From assembly GCA_023401925.1 (NCBI GenBank), contig JAEXDA010000047.1, forward strand, positions 1 to 64,000: a stretch of DNA of 64,000 nucleotides, in the 5' to 3' direction. Source of the stretch: Bacillota bacterium. Its GTDB lineage: Bacteria; Bacillota; UBA4882; UBA8346. The position numbers and the translations under genes are program-made. This document shows positions 33,018 through 42,255 of this stretch, in pieces. The notes under the pieces are model-generated. The model was not told the DNA's origin and did no database searches. It was given only the letters and a program-made list of their open reading frames with translations. The first letter of the stretch is position 1, and the number at the start of each line of letters is the position of its first letter.

Positions 33018-33944
33018 TCAGAGGTTCGCTTTTGGCATATTGAGCTCTATCAATACCGGATGCGACTTTAAATGTTTATCAATCATCCTTTGAGCCATTG
33101 AATTAATATCCGAGCCCAAATTCATCCTAATTTTCAGTGCATTCAACCGGGCCCACCAGCTTTGATCGACGGGATTCACATAAAAATCCAATACAGCTTC
33201 CAACGCACCTGCATTCGGTATCTCTGATTTGCCAGTGAACTCCGTATCGAGCGCCACTGCTATTGTGGAGTCAATTTGGGCCTGACCGGCGTTAGTATCA
33301 AAAGAACGGCAGGTAAGATTATTGAATTCAACCTGAAGCGTGCCTCCAAGTACGGTTTGGGTAAATTTGGAGAACTGCCCGTCAAGCGCACCATTGCTAT
33401 CCATGACCTGATTGATGATTGAAGCTAAGTTGGCGTTTTTGAAAACCTGATATTGGGAATGATTTTGTTTATCCGGCCAAAATTCTTTCCCTGCCAAGTT
33501 TTTATTGAAATGATTCGTTGTAAAGATGAGCATGATATTGGCAAACGGGTTGTCCGAACGCAGTTTCCCCTCCAAACCCAAGCAATATCCGCCAATTTGT
33601 TCCCGTCCATCATTGCTGGCTCTCACCTCAAAACCAAGCTTGCCGGAAATATTTTTTTTCTGATATTGAACTGTAAATTGAAGGGTTAATTTACCGGTCT
33701 CAATATCAAAAAGCGCATCCTTCAATTGAAAATCGGTAATATCTGCGTTATTCATAACGGCAGCTTTGATTTCCGGTTCTCTGCTTTTGATCAAATCAGA
33801 AACGTATTCATTAAAGATGGCATTATTCAAATGAATACCCGGATCATCCCCGGTTTGGGTATCCCGAGCCAAGGCATAAACAGAAAGTACTGTTATCAAA
33901 AGTATTAGGGATAAGCCATAAAAAAAATACCGATAATGACGCAT
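33018..33944 (-). CDS. exported or membrane-anchored protein, unknown
   Basis: The 308-residue protein starts with a hydrophobic signal or anchor (MRHYRYFFYGLSLILLITVL). The rest is an extracytoplasmic, beta-rich domain with no motif I recognise; the family is not identified. The ATG at 33944 is preferred because GGGAGG lies seven bases upstream; an in-frame ATG at 33974 is not preceded by a ribosome binding site. The S1-domain gene lies upstream behind a terminator, so this gene needs its own promoter, which I could not find. Confidence 0.55.
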   Translation of the reverse strand: MRHYRYFFYGLSLILLITVLSVYALARDTQTGDDPGIHLNNAIFNEYVSDLIKSREPEIKAAVMNNADITDFQLKDALFDIETGKLTLQFTVQYQKKNISGKLGFEVRASNDGREQIGGYCLGLEGKLRSDNPFANIMLIFTTNHFNKNLAGKEFWPDKQNHSQYQVFKNANLASIINQVMDSNGALDGQFSKFTQTVLGGTLQVEFNNLTCRSFDTNAGQAQIDSTIAVALDTEFTGKSEIPNAGALEAVLDFYVNPVDQSWWARLNALKIRMNLGSDINSMAQRMIDKHLKSHPVLIELNMPKANL

Positions 33945-33973
33945 CCGAATCCTCCCTTTCCTGTCAATCCCCA

Positions 33974-33998
33974 TATAAAAAAACCGGCCCTAAGCCGG
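33974..33998 (-). terminator. terminator of the S1-domain gene
   Basis: On the minus strand CCGGC-(5 nt)-GCCGG (33998-33984) is followed by seven T. It lies 20 nt after the stop of the S1-domain gene. Confidence 0.75.
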
Positions 33999-34018
33999 AT
34001 ATAATTTACCATTTTGTA

Positions 34019-34411
34019 TTACATACTCGGAGCCCGACCGCCACCACGTCCGCCACGTTTGGCATCCGTATTTTTCCTTAAGTCGGATTGACGTTCATCG
34101 GAATCTTTCATAAATTTGGCCAATTTGTCTTCAAAAGTCTGTTTATTCTGGGGTGCTGATTGGCGACGTTGTTCCGAACGGGGCTGCGCCTGTCTGATCG
34201 AAAGACCGATTTTGCCTTTGTCGAGGTTCAAAACCTTCACTTTAACCAGATCATTCTGTTTCAAAAAATGATTAACATCTTTAACATATTCATCGGCTAC
34301 TTCAGAAATATGAACCAAACCAGTTTGCCCAGTTGAGAGCTCAATGAATGCTCCAAAATTTGTAATACCTGTAACTTTACCTTCAATGATCTGGCCAACC
34401 TCTAACGCCAT
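34019..34411 (-). CDS. S1 RNA-binding-domain protein (YabR-like)
   Basis: This 130-residue protein starts with a single S1 domain (residues 1-72): GQIIEGKVTGITNFGAFIEL, GLVHISEVADEYV and LDKGKIGLSIRQ. The tail is basic and Arg/Gly-rich (RGGRGGGRAPSM), common in RNA-binding tails. It resembles YabR/CvfD-type proteins of Bacillota that act with ribosomes or mRNA. AGGAGGAATTG precedes the ATG. It has its own promoter and terminator, so it is monocistronic. Confidence 0.85.
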   Translation of the reverse strand: MALEVGQIIEGKVTGITNFGAFIELSTGQTGLVHISEVADEYVKDVNHFLKQNDLVKVKVLNLDKGKIGLSIRQAQPRSEQRRQSAPQNKQTFEDKLAKFMKDSDERQSDLRKNTDAKRGGRGGGRAPSM

Positions 34412-34475
34412 ACTTACACAATTCCTCCTCTGTACGCTCGTGCGCGCCTTGGCATAATAGCCATTGACATATTAT

Positions 34476-34505
34476 ATTATAACGTATTCTAAAAAGTGTT
34501 GTCAA
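34476..34505 (-). promoter_or_regulatory. sigma-A promoter of the S1-domain gene
   Basis: On the minus strand TTGACA (34505-34500) and TATAAT (34481-34476) are separated by 18 nt. The TGA inside the -35 box (34504-34502) is also the stop codon of the upstream glycosidase-like gene, so the promoter is embedded in that gene's end. Confidence 0.75.
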
Positions 34506-36577
34506 GACAAGCCTACAGAGATTCGCTTTTTTAAACGCAATCGATGGAAACCGGGGTCGACTTCCAATACAGCTTGCTCAAAGTGAGAAGCAGCATCCAC
34601 GTATACCGGATAAAAGTCAGAAGGTAAATGAAGGCGGATTTTTTGGGGTCTTATCCGGTAGTTTGGCCAAAAATTAATTTGTATCAAATCTCCAATACGC
34701 TGGCAATTGCAATTGATTTCTCCAAAGAAAGTATTCAGCCCTTTAAGGCGCAATGTTGTCGAGTTCCAAAATCTACTAACCAAAAAACCCGGTAATAACT
34801 CCAATGTCTGATGTTCTTCCAGTACAAAAATATTGCGGATTAGCAACAATAATTGATAGACCACGTCCGGATGATGTCCGTCATCTCCTATACCATTTAA
34901 AGTTCGGGGATCAATACGCTCGGGTAAACTTCCCGTACCGCCTGAAGCTGCCACCAATAATTTTAAAACTTCAGTACAATCGTGCCCTTCACGAATTAAT
35001 ACCTGACCAAACCTGGCACTCTGAGCTAAATCAATCCCCCCAAAATCAAATGGCGAATAAATTCCCCCTCGACAATAGAAATTTTTAAAAATAAAGTGGA
35101 TTGTCTCTTGAATCAGGCTGTCTCCGGCTTCCCAGATTTGCAGTGGATAAGCTGCAGCTAAATTTCTTATTACCCCGGCACCATATCCGCTCTGATACCG
35201 GAGAGGAATAACCCTTTGCTCCGTGAATCTTACGCAATTTGACAGCAATCGGTTTAGCCGGACCAACAATAACTGATTTTGTTCTTTAAAAGCGAGTGCT
35301 TCTTGAAAATCTCCTACCAGAAAGGATAGTTCCTCCAAAGTGGAAAGCGCCCCGGCAAGCCAAAAGAGCTTCTCGTAAAACCCCTCTTGATCGAAAAGCA
35401 TATTCTTGTGGTCGATTGCCCAAAACATCGGTTGCAGTTTTTGGTGCCAAATCGCATAGCCCATTCGTTTAAGAATAGGCCAATGCTTTTGGATAAATGC
35501 CGAATCCTTCATCAACTTATAGTAATCGCCAACACCCCATATCAATTGTTCCTGACTCATGTTTCCGACTTGAAAGGATCCATCCCAAGAAACTTTTTTC
35601 AAACATTCTTTCAGATATAAACGGCTTTGAAAACCATCCGAAAAACGGTTTAAGGCAAGAATTTGATAGATGTTAAAAAAACAATTCATCCCTTTTAGAT
35701 ATCGTAAATTAGCTGCTAGAAGTCCATCAAGGGCGGTATTACTCGTGATCTGATTCCAGGAGTCGGAAACATCCGGAGCTTTTAATAGCTGATCCCGGTG
35801 ATTGGACCTACCCCAGGCCTTTTTATCCATCAGAAAAAACAGGTTAATCTCGGATAGTTCGGCTGGGAGGCCGGAAAACCCGATCATCCCGGTCCCTAAA
35901 CCTTCTGAAGTTAACATTTTCGTATTTCCGGAAGCTACCCGCAAATATTGGATAACATCGCCGCCAAGTCCGTTTGTGAAATAACAGTGGCTCGGTTCCT
36001 TCTCAAAAAAAAGGATCCGTCTATGATTAACCCATAAATAGTTGTTCCGATATTCCAGATGGTAAATTGCAGAAAGACCATTATAATCGTAAGGACGAAT
36101 CACGCAATACAGAGCCCTATATTTTAAAGCATCTTCCGGGGGATTGATGAGCGAAATCTTGCAGGAAATTTGCTCACCGTTTTCAGGAGATGGAAAAACA
36201 GCAATAGAGACCCGGCCTTGGCCATAGTCACAAGCCGTCTGGATGCCGTCTTCATCCGCCAAACGTTGAGAAATCTTCTTAAAATTAGCCGGTGTATATA
36301 ATTGCTGATCGCTATAGACCCAAAACTCAAATGATACTCCCATCTCGGGAAAATAAACGACTCCAAAACGGTCGATGTTCAACACTGTTTCGGAGCTCGT
36401 CCCTGGAATCGACGTCCAATTTCGGAAAGCAAAATTGCGGAAATCCGTCCTCCCGATGGTATAGGCGGAATGAAACGGATCATTTTGCATTTGGTACCAA
36501 TATGGCAAAATCCAATCTCTTAGCTCGATCTTAGGGGCTGAACCCACTCCCAGCCATTTTCGAAAACTAACCCCCAA
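34502..36577 (-). CDS. glycosidase-like protein with a six-hairpin (alpha/alpha) domain
   Basis: This 691-residue protein has no signal peptide. Residues 1-270 are beta-rich (an opening WILPYWYQMQNDPFHSAYTI and FGVVYFPEMGVSFEFWV). Residues 280-600 show the helix-hairpin pattern of six-hairpin glycosidases (GVGDYYKLMKDSAFIQKHWP, GYGAGVIRNLAAAYPLQIW and GGIYSPFDFGGIDLA). The C-terminal 80 residues are again beta-rich. The order resembles GH65/GH94/GH36-type sugar hydrolases or phosphorylases, but I could not identify catalytic residues with confidence. It is probably the last gene after the GT9-flippase-PspC set, 87 nt downstream of it. Confidence 0.5.
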   Translation of the reverse strand: MGVSFRKWLGVGSAPKIELRDWILPYWYQMQNDPFHSAYTIGRTDFRNFAFRNWTSIPGTSSETVLNIDRFGVVYFPEMGVSFEFWVYSDQQLYTPANFKKISQRLADEDGIQTACDYGQGRVSIAVFPSPENGEQISCKISLINPPEDALKYRALYCVIRPYDYNGLSAIYHLEYRNNYLWVNHRRILFFEKEPSHCYFTNGLGGDVIQYLRVASGNTKMLTSEGLGTGMIGFSGLPAELSEINLFFLMDKKAWGRSNHRDQLLKAPDVSDSWNQITSNTALDGLLAANLRYLKGMNCFFNIYQILALNRFSDGFQSRLYLKECLKKVSWDGSFQVGNMSQEQLIWGVGDYYKLMKDSAFIQKHWPILKRMGYAIWHQKLQPMFWAIDHKNMLFDQEGFYEKLFWLAGALSTLEELSFLVGDFQEALAFKEQNQLLLVRLNRLLSNCVRFTEQRVIPLRYQSGYGAGVIRNLAAAYPLQIWEAGDSLIQETIHFIFKNFYCRGGIYSPFDFGGIDLAQSARFGQVLIREGHDCTEVLKLLVAASGGTGSLPERIDPRTLNGIGDDGHHPDVVYQLLLLIRNIFVLEEHQTLELLPGFLVSRFWNSTTLRLKGLNTFFGEINCNCQRIGDLIQINFWPNYRIRPQKIRLHLPSDFYPVYVDAASHFEQAVLEVDPGFHRLRLKKRISVGLS

Positions 36578-36663
36578 AAAAAAATCCCCCTAACGGAATT
36601 ATTGTGTACATTTTGAGGGACTTTCATAATCGGAATATTCAATAATTCATAATTCTGAAAAAA

Positions 36664-37098
36664 TTATCGCTTCATTCCCCGGACTAAAACCCAGATCCCG
36701 GTGATAATCAAAATTCCCGGAAAAAAATATTCTTTAAATCTGGAGAAGTAACCCAAGCTTTCTAAAAGCATAACAACGCCAACGCCAATAATCAGCCACC
36801 CCCAAATAAGATTGACTTTTGAGGGCATCTTCTCCATTGGTCTCTCATCTATTTCCCCTTCCGCCATGGTTCCTGCTTCCTGAGATTCCTGTACCAAAGT
36901 TTTTTTGTCTTCAGTAATGGATACGATAATGAGACCAATAAAGTAAATGATCACAGAAGTAAAACCGATCCAAAAAGTCGCTAAAACCCAGACCAACCTG
37001 ATAATTGTGGGATCAATATTAAAATAATCTCCAAGTCCGCCGCATAATCCACCGATGATTTTATTACTGGTTGATCGCCGAAGCCTTTTGTCATTCAT
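36664..37098 (-). CDS. PspC-domain membrane protein
   Basis: This 144-residue protein has an N-terminal PspC domain (KRLRRSTSNKIIGGLCGGLGDYF, then a membrane helix), a polar linker and a second pair of helices with IIGVGVVMLLESLGYF, as in LiaI/LiaF-type envelope-stress proteins. AGGAG seven bases upstream selects the ATG at 37098 over one at 37140. PspC proteins sense membrane damage in phage-shock or Lia systems. It follows the flippase-like gene by 57 nt in the same orientation. Confidence 0.8.
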   Translation of the reverse strand: MNDKRLRRSTSNKIIGGLCGGLGDYFNIDPTIIRLVWVLATFWIGFTSVIIYFIGLIIVSITEDKKTLVQESQEAGTMAEGEIDERPMEKMPSKVNLIWGWLIIGVGVVMLLESLGYFSRFKEYFFPGILIITGIWVLVRGMKR

Positions 37099-37154
37099 TC
37101 CCATACTCCTCACGCAACAAATTTCTTTCCGATACTTCAAGTTAATCGGAGGAA

Positions 37155-38159
37155 TTAACTTTTCCGAGTGAGCTTCCAGAAAAAGAAACTTCCCACTACT
37201 AGTGTACTAAAAAAAGTATAGATTTTCCATAGCAAAACAAAAGTTCCAACCCGGGAAGCGCCAATAATATTTTTAAAAATATAAACCAAGACCAATTCCG
37301 AACCACCGCTTCCTCCCGGGGTTGGTATAAACACTTGGGCAAAATTGAAAAGCAATTGCCAGCCGATCAATTGAAAAAACGAAATCATACGGCCCATGGC
37401 CCAAAAAATCAATGGAGCCAAAAGCAAATAAAAAAACCAATAAAAAACGGTAGCCGTCACTGCGATGAAAAGGCTTCTCGGATTTTGACGCATCAAAGTT
37501 AGCCAGCCTTCTTTAAACCGCTCCCATTCATGACGAAAATGCTGAATCCATCCTTTCCTTCGAATAAATTTTATCAATTTCCCTACCAAAGAACTTTGCA
37601 TCAACTTCATCCAAAAACGAGTGGAATAAAGTACAAACCAAACAGCCGCTATAACCGCTAAAATAATCATAATCCGGGGCAGCAGTTGATAAAATTGTAA
37701 GAACTGATTCCGATTGAACGAATGGAAGCTAATCCATAGGGCAACCGGAATCAAAATAAAAAAAGCCAACGTATTTAAGCCCAGATCAACCAATGTCAAG
37801 GCGGTAGCCCGACCGATAGAGACACCTTTTTTATGGAGCAAATAAATTTGGAGTGGAGTACCTCCCGAATTAAAAGGAGTCACGTGGGAAATGAAACAAG
37901 TCGCCAAATAAAGCTGTAAATAGAAACCAAACTCAATTTGAATTCCCATGCCCCGGCCGGTGCTGTACATACGTAATGCCTTGGCTATCCACATCAAAAA
38001 CAGCGATACAAAACCCAGACCAATATATAACCAATTGATTCCAACAAAACTTTGCTTGAAAGATATCTTAGCGACAACTTGAAAAATAAAGTAAAAACTA
38101 ATGATACTAAAACCTAAAGTATACCATAAACCTCTACGAACCTTGCGTCCTTCCTGCAT
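37155..38159 (-). CDS. YbhN/AglD-type integral membrane protein (LPG synthase transmembrane family)
   Basis: This 334-residue protein has eight or so helices of the UPF0104 family. It shows HVTPFNSGGTPLQIYLLHKKG near the first third and FIPTPGGSGGSELVLVYIF near the C-terminus, both hallmarks. Members include the flippase half of MprF and archaeal AglD. No synthase domain is fused here. Its start lies within the end of the GT9 gene (26-bp overlap), so the two probably act on the same cell-surface glycolipid. Confidence 0.82.
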   Translation of the reverse strand: MQEGRKVRRGLWYTLGFSIISFYFIFQVVAKISFKQSFVGINWLYIGLGFVSLFLMWIAKALRMYSTGRGMGIQIEFGFYLQLYLATCFISHVTPFNSGGTPLQIYLLHKKGVSIGRATALTLVDLGLNTLAFFILIPVALWISFHSFNRNQFLQFYQLLPRIMIILAVIAAVWFVLYSTRFWMKLMQSSLVGKLIKFIRRKGWIQHFRHEWERFKEGWLTLMRQNPRSLFIAVTATVFYWFFYLLLAPLIFWAMGRMISFFQLIGWQLLFNFAQVFIPTPGGSGGSELVLVYIFKNIIGASRVGTFVLLWKIYTFFSTLVVGSFFFWKLTRKS

Positions 38160-39207
38160 AGAGCCACCCCCTCTGGTCTCCCTTTTCCCAAGAAAGCATC
38201 TTCATAGCCTGAACCATCAATTCATCCGCTGTGATAGCTTGCATACAATATGCTTTGGTACAACGGGGAACATATTGCCAAATACCCCCACCAAACCGGT
38301 AACACGGGCTGCAAGAGAATCCTTTATAAATCTTGATATGTCCCGGGGAATGATAAGGGTAAAACTGGCAGGGAGAGGTTGGTCCGAAAAGACCTATGGT
38401 CCGTACATGAACAGCAGCAGCCAAATGTAAAGGACCCGAATCATTACCGATAAATAAATCCGCTTTTTTTAAAAGCGCAGCCGTTTCCCCAAGCTTCAAT
38501 AAACCAACCGCAGATATGACTTCCGGAACAACCGACTTAATCATGAACGCATCTTCAACATCTTCCTGTCCACCGACTAAGACGACTTGAAATCCCAGCG
38601 TATCGTTTAAATGCCGGATAATATCGATAAAATTGGACAGAGGCCAACGTTTTCGCACAAAATAATGACCGCCCGCATGGATGGCGATTATCCTTTTCCC
38701 ATTTTGATAGGAAGTTCCCTTCAAAAAGAGTTCAATGACTTGTTCGGCATGCGGATCGTAAAAAAATTCCGTTTGCTGTTCATCGCAGGAAATATTGATT
38801 TTTCTTAACACATCCTGGCACATTTGTACGACTGACTGGTTCTGCTGCAAAGAAATAAGCTCATGGGCACGGACAAAATCGCTCCAAACCCGGGTCCCGC
38901 AGAACCTGGTGAAGAATCCCCCGAGTTGGGATAAACTGAGGGCTATATCGAACTTTTCCTTTCGGATCTGAGCTAATCGTTTGATTAATTCCCATTTGTC
39001 CCGCACAAGCCGGATTTCCAATTGCCAGGGATTGTATTTTAAAACCTGAGCAGCTGCTACACTTGCTAAAACAACAATTCGAGCCTCGGGAAATTTTCCC
39101 CGTAAAGCTCGAATTGCCGGTGTTGCAAAAATCGTGTCCCCCAAAGGACTTAAACAAAGGATAACCAGTTGCTGAGCATTTTTCAAGACCGTAAGGCTCT
39201 CCCTCAA
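38134..39207 (-). CDS. glycosyltransferase family 9 (heptosyltransferase-type)
   Basis: This 357-residue cytosolic GT-B enzyme opens with VILCLSPLGDTIFATPAIRAL, the acceptor loop of heptosyltransferases. It carries the donor-site motif FIGNDSGPLHLAAA with GLFGPTSP in the C-terminal half, and a cysteine-rich segment (FSCSPCYRFG, then RCTKAYC) that some members have. Heptosyltransferases build the LPS inner core in diderms; in a spore-former this hints at an outer membrane. It begins the operon with the YbhN-like gene. Confidence 0.82.
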   Translation of the reverse strand: MRESLTVLKNAQQLVILCLSPLGDTIFATPAIRALRGKFPEARIVVLASVAAAQVLKYNPWQLEIRLVRDKWELIKRLAQIRKEKFDIALSLSQLGGFFTRFCGTRVWSDFVRAHELISLQQNQSVVQMCQDVLRKINISCDEQQTEFFYDPHAEQVIELFLKGTSYQNGKRIIAIHAGGHYFVRKRWPLSNFIDIIRHLNDTLGFQVVLVGGQEDVEDAFMIKSVVPEVISAVGLLKLGETAALLKKADLFIGNDSGPLHLAAAVHVRTIGLFGPTSPCQFYPYHSPGHIKIYKGFSCSPCYRFGGGIWQYVPRCTKAYCMQAITADELMVQAMKMLSWEKGDQRGWLYAGRTQGS

Positions 39208-39445
39208 GTTGGTATTTATTAGGAAAAGAACGTACGCAAGGCATCCCGGGGAGAAACCACAGCCGTATGTCTATCGTCATTTCGTTCCCTCCCTCAGTAT
39301 TTTAAATTCAACTTGATTTTATTCCTGTCATTTTCCGCTTGTCACAAAAAGCCATGGTAAATTCCTATTTCATGAATATTTCCAGTCCAGCCCACATAGG
39401 CTAATAATAAGTTGCATTTGACAAGGCATTAAGGAGGAAGTATCC

Positions 39446-40081
39446 ATGTGGAGAACGACACCCAAGGCAGAATCAATTTGCCAAAGTCTAGGAATTAACA
39501 GCCGGGTTCATATTGATCATCCTACGGCCGGAATGATATTCCAAAATAACCTGAGCTGTTTTTTATCCCGGTTATATGATCAACTGACTCCCTTTGTAAT
39601 ATTATGTATTGGAACCGATCGCTCTACCGGCGATTGTTTGGGCCCTTTAATCGGGTCTAAACTTGAAAATGCCACCCCGCCCTGCGGAGTGTATGGAACC
39701 CTTGATCAACCAGTACATGCAGTCAATCTTCAAGAAACCATTCAAGAGATTTACAATAAATACCAGAATCCCTTTATCTTGGCTATCGATGCCTGCCTCG
39801 GGCGAACCGAAAGCGTTGGCTTTATCAGCATTAAAGAAGGCTCCTTGCAGCCGGGAACAGGAGTCAATAAAACGTTGCCTGCCGTTGGAAACCTCCAAGT
39901 GATTGGAATTGTCAATGTGGGGGGATTTATGGAATATATGGTGCTTCAAAACACCCGGCTCAGCCTGGTTATGAAAATGGCTACTATTATTAGCGAGGGC
40001 ATCCTTAAATCGCTGGAAAAAGTTGTTTCCACGGAACCATCCATCATCGAAGCGGCTCCCATCAATGAATATCAAACCTAA
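39446..40081 (+). CDS. yyaC: spore protease-like protein YyaC
   Basis: This 211-residue protein belongs to the YyaC/GPR-like hydrogenase-maturation-fold family found only in endospore formers. It is recognised by PFVILCIGTDRSTGDCLGPLIGSKL, HAVNLQETI, ILAIDACLGRTESVG and PAVGNLQVIGIVNVGGFM. AAGGAGG precedes the ATG. TGAATA (39373-39378) with CATAGGC (39395-39401), 16 nt apart, resembles a forespore sigma-F/G promoter, but the match is weak. It converges on msmX. This is the clearest sporulation marker in the window. Confidence 0.85.
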   Translation: MWRTTPKAESICQSLGINSRVHIDHPTAGMIFQNNLSCFLSRLYDQLTPFVILCIGTDRSTGDCLGPLIGSKLENATPPCGVYGTLDQPVHAVNLQETIQEIYNKYQNPFILAIDACLGRTESVGFISIKEGSLQPGTGVNKTLPAVGNLQVIGIVNVGGFMEYMVLQNTRLSLVMKMATIISEGILKSLEKVVSTEPSIIEAAPINEYQT

Positions 40082-40141
40082 CAAGCGGCTGCCCCATGCT
40101 CTTTCCCAAGACTTAAGCCTGCCGGATTTTTCTTTTCCCAT

Positions 40142-40167
40142 AAAAAAAGCTCCCTTGCGGGAGCTTT
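40142..40167 (-). terminator. terminator of msmX
   Basis: AAAGCTCCC (40146-40154) and GGGAGCTTT (40159-40167) form a perfect 9-bp stem with a 4-nt loop. A seven-T run follows in the minus direction, 20 nt after the msmX stop. It could also act weakly for yyaC. Confidence 0.85.
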
Positions 40168-40186
40168 CGCGCGTATGCGCGGCTTT

Positions 40187-41290
40187 TTAGGAAATAGCTT
40201 TTTCGGTTTCTTTGTCGAACAGATGAACCTTGTTACCATCGAAGACCACTTGATGTTTCTCGCCATCATTCGCTTTGGTATGAGAATCAACATTGGCCAC
40301 AAAGGAAATTTCACCGATTGACATAAATAAGTTGGTTTCAGAACCAATAAGCTCTGAAATATCAACTGTACCGGTAACAACATCACTTTCCGGAACATTC
40401 GGAACGGTTTCCCGATCATGAATATCTTGGGGACGAATTCCAAGTACCACGGATTTACCGATATATTGACGGATATATTTAAATTTACCCTCGGGAACTT
40501 TTATCTTGAAAGCTTTTACATCTACAACCAGTTTGCCGTCTTCCTCTTTTAAAACTGCATCCATAAAGTTCATTGGAGGAGAACCGATGAAACCGGCAAC
40601 AAAGATGTTAGTCGGGTTGTCATAAACATCAAGCGGAGTACCGACTTGTTGAATTACGCCGTCCTTCATAACGACCATTCTGTCGCCCATGGTCATCGCT
40701 TCGGTTTGGTCATGGGTAACATAAATGATGGTGGTTTGTAGACGATTATGCAACTTGCTGATTTCTGCGCGGGTTTGAACGCGCAACTTGGCATCCAAGT
40801 TGGATAACGGCTCATCCATCAAGAATACTTTCGGTTCACGGACGATAGCACGGCCGAGAGCCACCCGCTGTCTCTGACCACCGGAGAGCGCTTTCGGTTT
40901 CCGGTCTAATAAGTTCTCGATTCCCAGGATTTTAGCAGCTTCTTTAACGCGGCGATCAATTTCAGCCTTGGGAAATTTACGGAGTTTGAGTCCAAAAGCC
41001 ATGTTGTTGTAAACGTCCATATGCGGATACAAAGCATAGTTTTGGAAAACCATTGCGATATCGCGGTCTTTTGGAGCTACGTTATTGACCAAAGTGTCCC
41101 CGATATAAATATTTCCTTCCGAAATTTCTTCAAGTCCGGCGACCATCCGTAATGATGTGGTTTTACCACAACCAGAGGGACCGACGAAGACAACGAATTC
41201 TTTGTCTTTGATCTCCAAGGTTACATCTTTAACAGCTGTAACCCCGCCGGCATACTTCTTGTAGACATGCTCAAAGATAACTTTTGCCAC
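40187..41290 (-). CDS. msmX: MsmX/UgpC-type multiple-sugar ABC ATPase
   Basis: This 367-residue ATPase is shared by several sugar ABC importers. It has Walker A GPSGCGKT, Q-loop FQNYALYPHM, signature LSGGQRQR, Walker B VFLMDEPLSNLD and switch histidine YVTHDQ. It carries the MalK-type C-terminal regulatory domain, with FIGSPPMNFMDAVL and GIRPQDIHD. It is encoded alone with no permease genes, as usual for MsmX. AGGAGG lies nine bases before the ATG. Confidence 0.93.
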   Translation of the reverse strand: MAKVIFEHVYKKYAGGVTAVKDVTLEIKDKEFVVFVGPSGCGKTTSLRMVAGLEEISEGNIYIGDTLVNNVAPKDRDIAMVFQNYALYPHMDVYNNMAFGLKLRKFPKAEIDRRVKEAAKILGIENLLDRKPKALSGGQRQRVALGRAIVREPKVFLMDEPLSNLDAKLRVQTRAEISKLHNRLQTTIIYVTHDQTEAMTMGDRMVVMKDGVIQQVGTPLDVYDNPTNIFVAGFIGSPPMNFMDAVLKEEDGKLVVDVKAFKIKVPEGKFKYIRQYIGKSVVLGIRPQDIHDRETVPNVPESDVVTGTVDISELIGSETNLFMSIGEISFVANVDSHTKANDGEKHQVVFDGNKVHLFDKETEKAIS

Positions 41291-41729
41291 TTAAAAAACC
41301 TCCTAAATTTAATCATTCATCGCATTTGCTCATTTCCCGACAGTCAAATTTACCGGGAAACCATCCCTGACGCCAAAATCGCTATTTGTCGTCTTGGAAG
41401 GCAAATTTGGATTAAATTTTGGTCTGCAGACCGCGCTGGCCTCATGGACCAGCAAGATTCCCGAACGTCTTCGGAAATTTAATAATATATATTCGCCATT
41501 TTTTTTTATTTTCCTGCATTATTTTCATTTTGCCTCGACTCTTTGGTTTCTGATGAAGCAGCGAGGACTCCGAAGATCCATCCTTTTCCTGTTTTTGTTT
41601 TGGTATGAATTGGCTTCATAGTTGAAATACTAGCAACGTAAACCGGCAGACCCGAATTTGGAGGTATTTCCTACCTGCAACAAACGCCTGCGCGTATTCC
41701 CACTGGCTTGATAAAGGAGGTGAATATCG
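41291..41729. other. divergent intergenic region between msmX and the coat genes
   Basis: These 439 nt hold no credible gene. I found no convincing promoter of either sigma-A or sporulation type and no strong repeat; a short AGGTA/TACCT inverted repeat lies near 41660-41680. Confidence 0.3.
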
Positions 41730-41918
41730 GTGCCGAATCTAACCCAGATGGAGTTGAATACCATCAAGGAATTGGTGGCTGTGGAAGACGTCAATGCGAA
41801 AAAGTTTCAACTCTACGCTCAGAACTGCAACGACTCCCAATTACAAAGCATATTTAATCAACAGGCTCAGCAAGCATTCAGCAACTCTAAAACTCTGATG
41901 AATTTCTTATCTCAATGA
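41730..41918 (+). CDS. small spore coat-associated protein (CotF-like, short form)
   Basis: This 62-residue helical protein starts with GTG behind a perfect AAAGGAGGTGA. The sequence MPNLTQMELNTIKELVAVED and FNQQAQQAFSNSKTLMNFLS resembles the ferritin-like/CotF helices of small coat proteins in clostridia, where a short and a longer partner are encoded together. The longer partner follows 16 nt downstream. Function is inferred from family and pairing. Confidence 0.7.
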   Translation: MPNLTQMELNTIKELVAVEDVNAKKFQLYAQNCNDSQLQSIFNQQAQQAFSNSKTLMNFLSQ

Positions 41919-41934
41919 ATGGAGGAAATACTAA

Positions 41935-42207
41935 GTGTACACCGAACGCGAAATGGTTTTGGATGCTCTACAGATTTCAAAGGCGGGGGCTGTTGAATTG
42001 ACCCAGGCCGCCACGGAGGCCAGCAACCCGGCTTTACGACAAACATTGCTTCAAATGCGCAACAATTGCGAACAGTCTCAACAACAAATCGGCCAATTTG
42101 CCCAATCCAAGCGGTTTTACATACCGGCTCCCCCCGCAGGCCAGCAAGATGTGGCGCAGATAACTCAGTTTTTGCAGCAATCCGTCAATCAAGCAACCTT
42201 AGTATGA
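41935..42207 (+). CDS. CotF-family spore coat protein
   Basis: This 90-residue protein opens with MYTEREMVLDALQISKAGAV and then ATEASNPALRQTLLQMRNNC, the CotF helical repeat, with a Gln-rich second helix. It ends in a short tail after FYIPAPPAGQQD. GTG start behind TGGAGGAAA. It is translated with the upstream short form and followed by a strong terminator at 42221-42255. Confidence 0.8.
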   Translation: MYTEREMVLDALQISKAGAVELTQAATEASNPALRQTLLQMRNNCEQSQQQIGQFAQSKRFYIPAPPAGQQDVAQITQFLQQSVNQATLV

Positions 42208-42220
42208 AATTTAATAAATC

Positions 42221-42255
42221 AGGCTGTCTTTAATCCTTTTAAGACAGCCTTTTTA
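42221..42255 (+). terminator. terminator of the coat gene pair
   Basis: AGGCTGTCTT (42221-42230) pairs with AAGACAGCCT (42241-42250), followed by TTTTTAA. The stem sequence is shared with the ecfS-ecfT hairpin arms at 26632-26725. Confidence 0.85.

Noticed and set aside
38861..39280. Second minus-strand frame over the GT9 start
   Set aside because: It overlaps the GT9 coding region in another frame and lacks family similarity.
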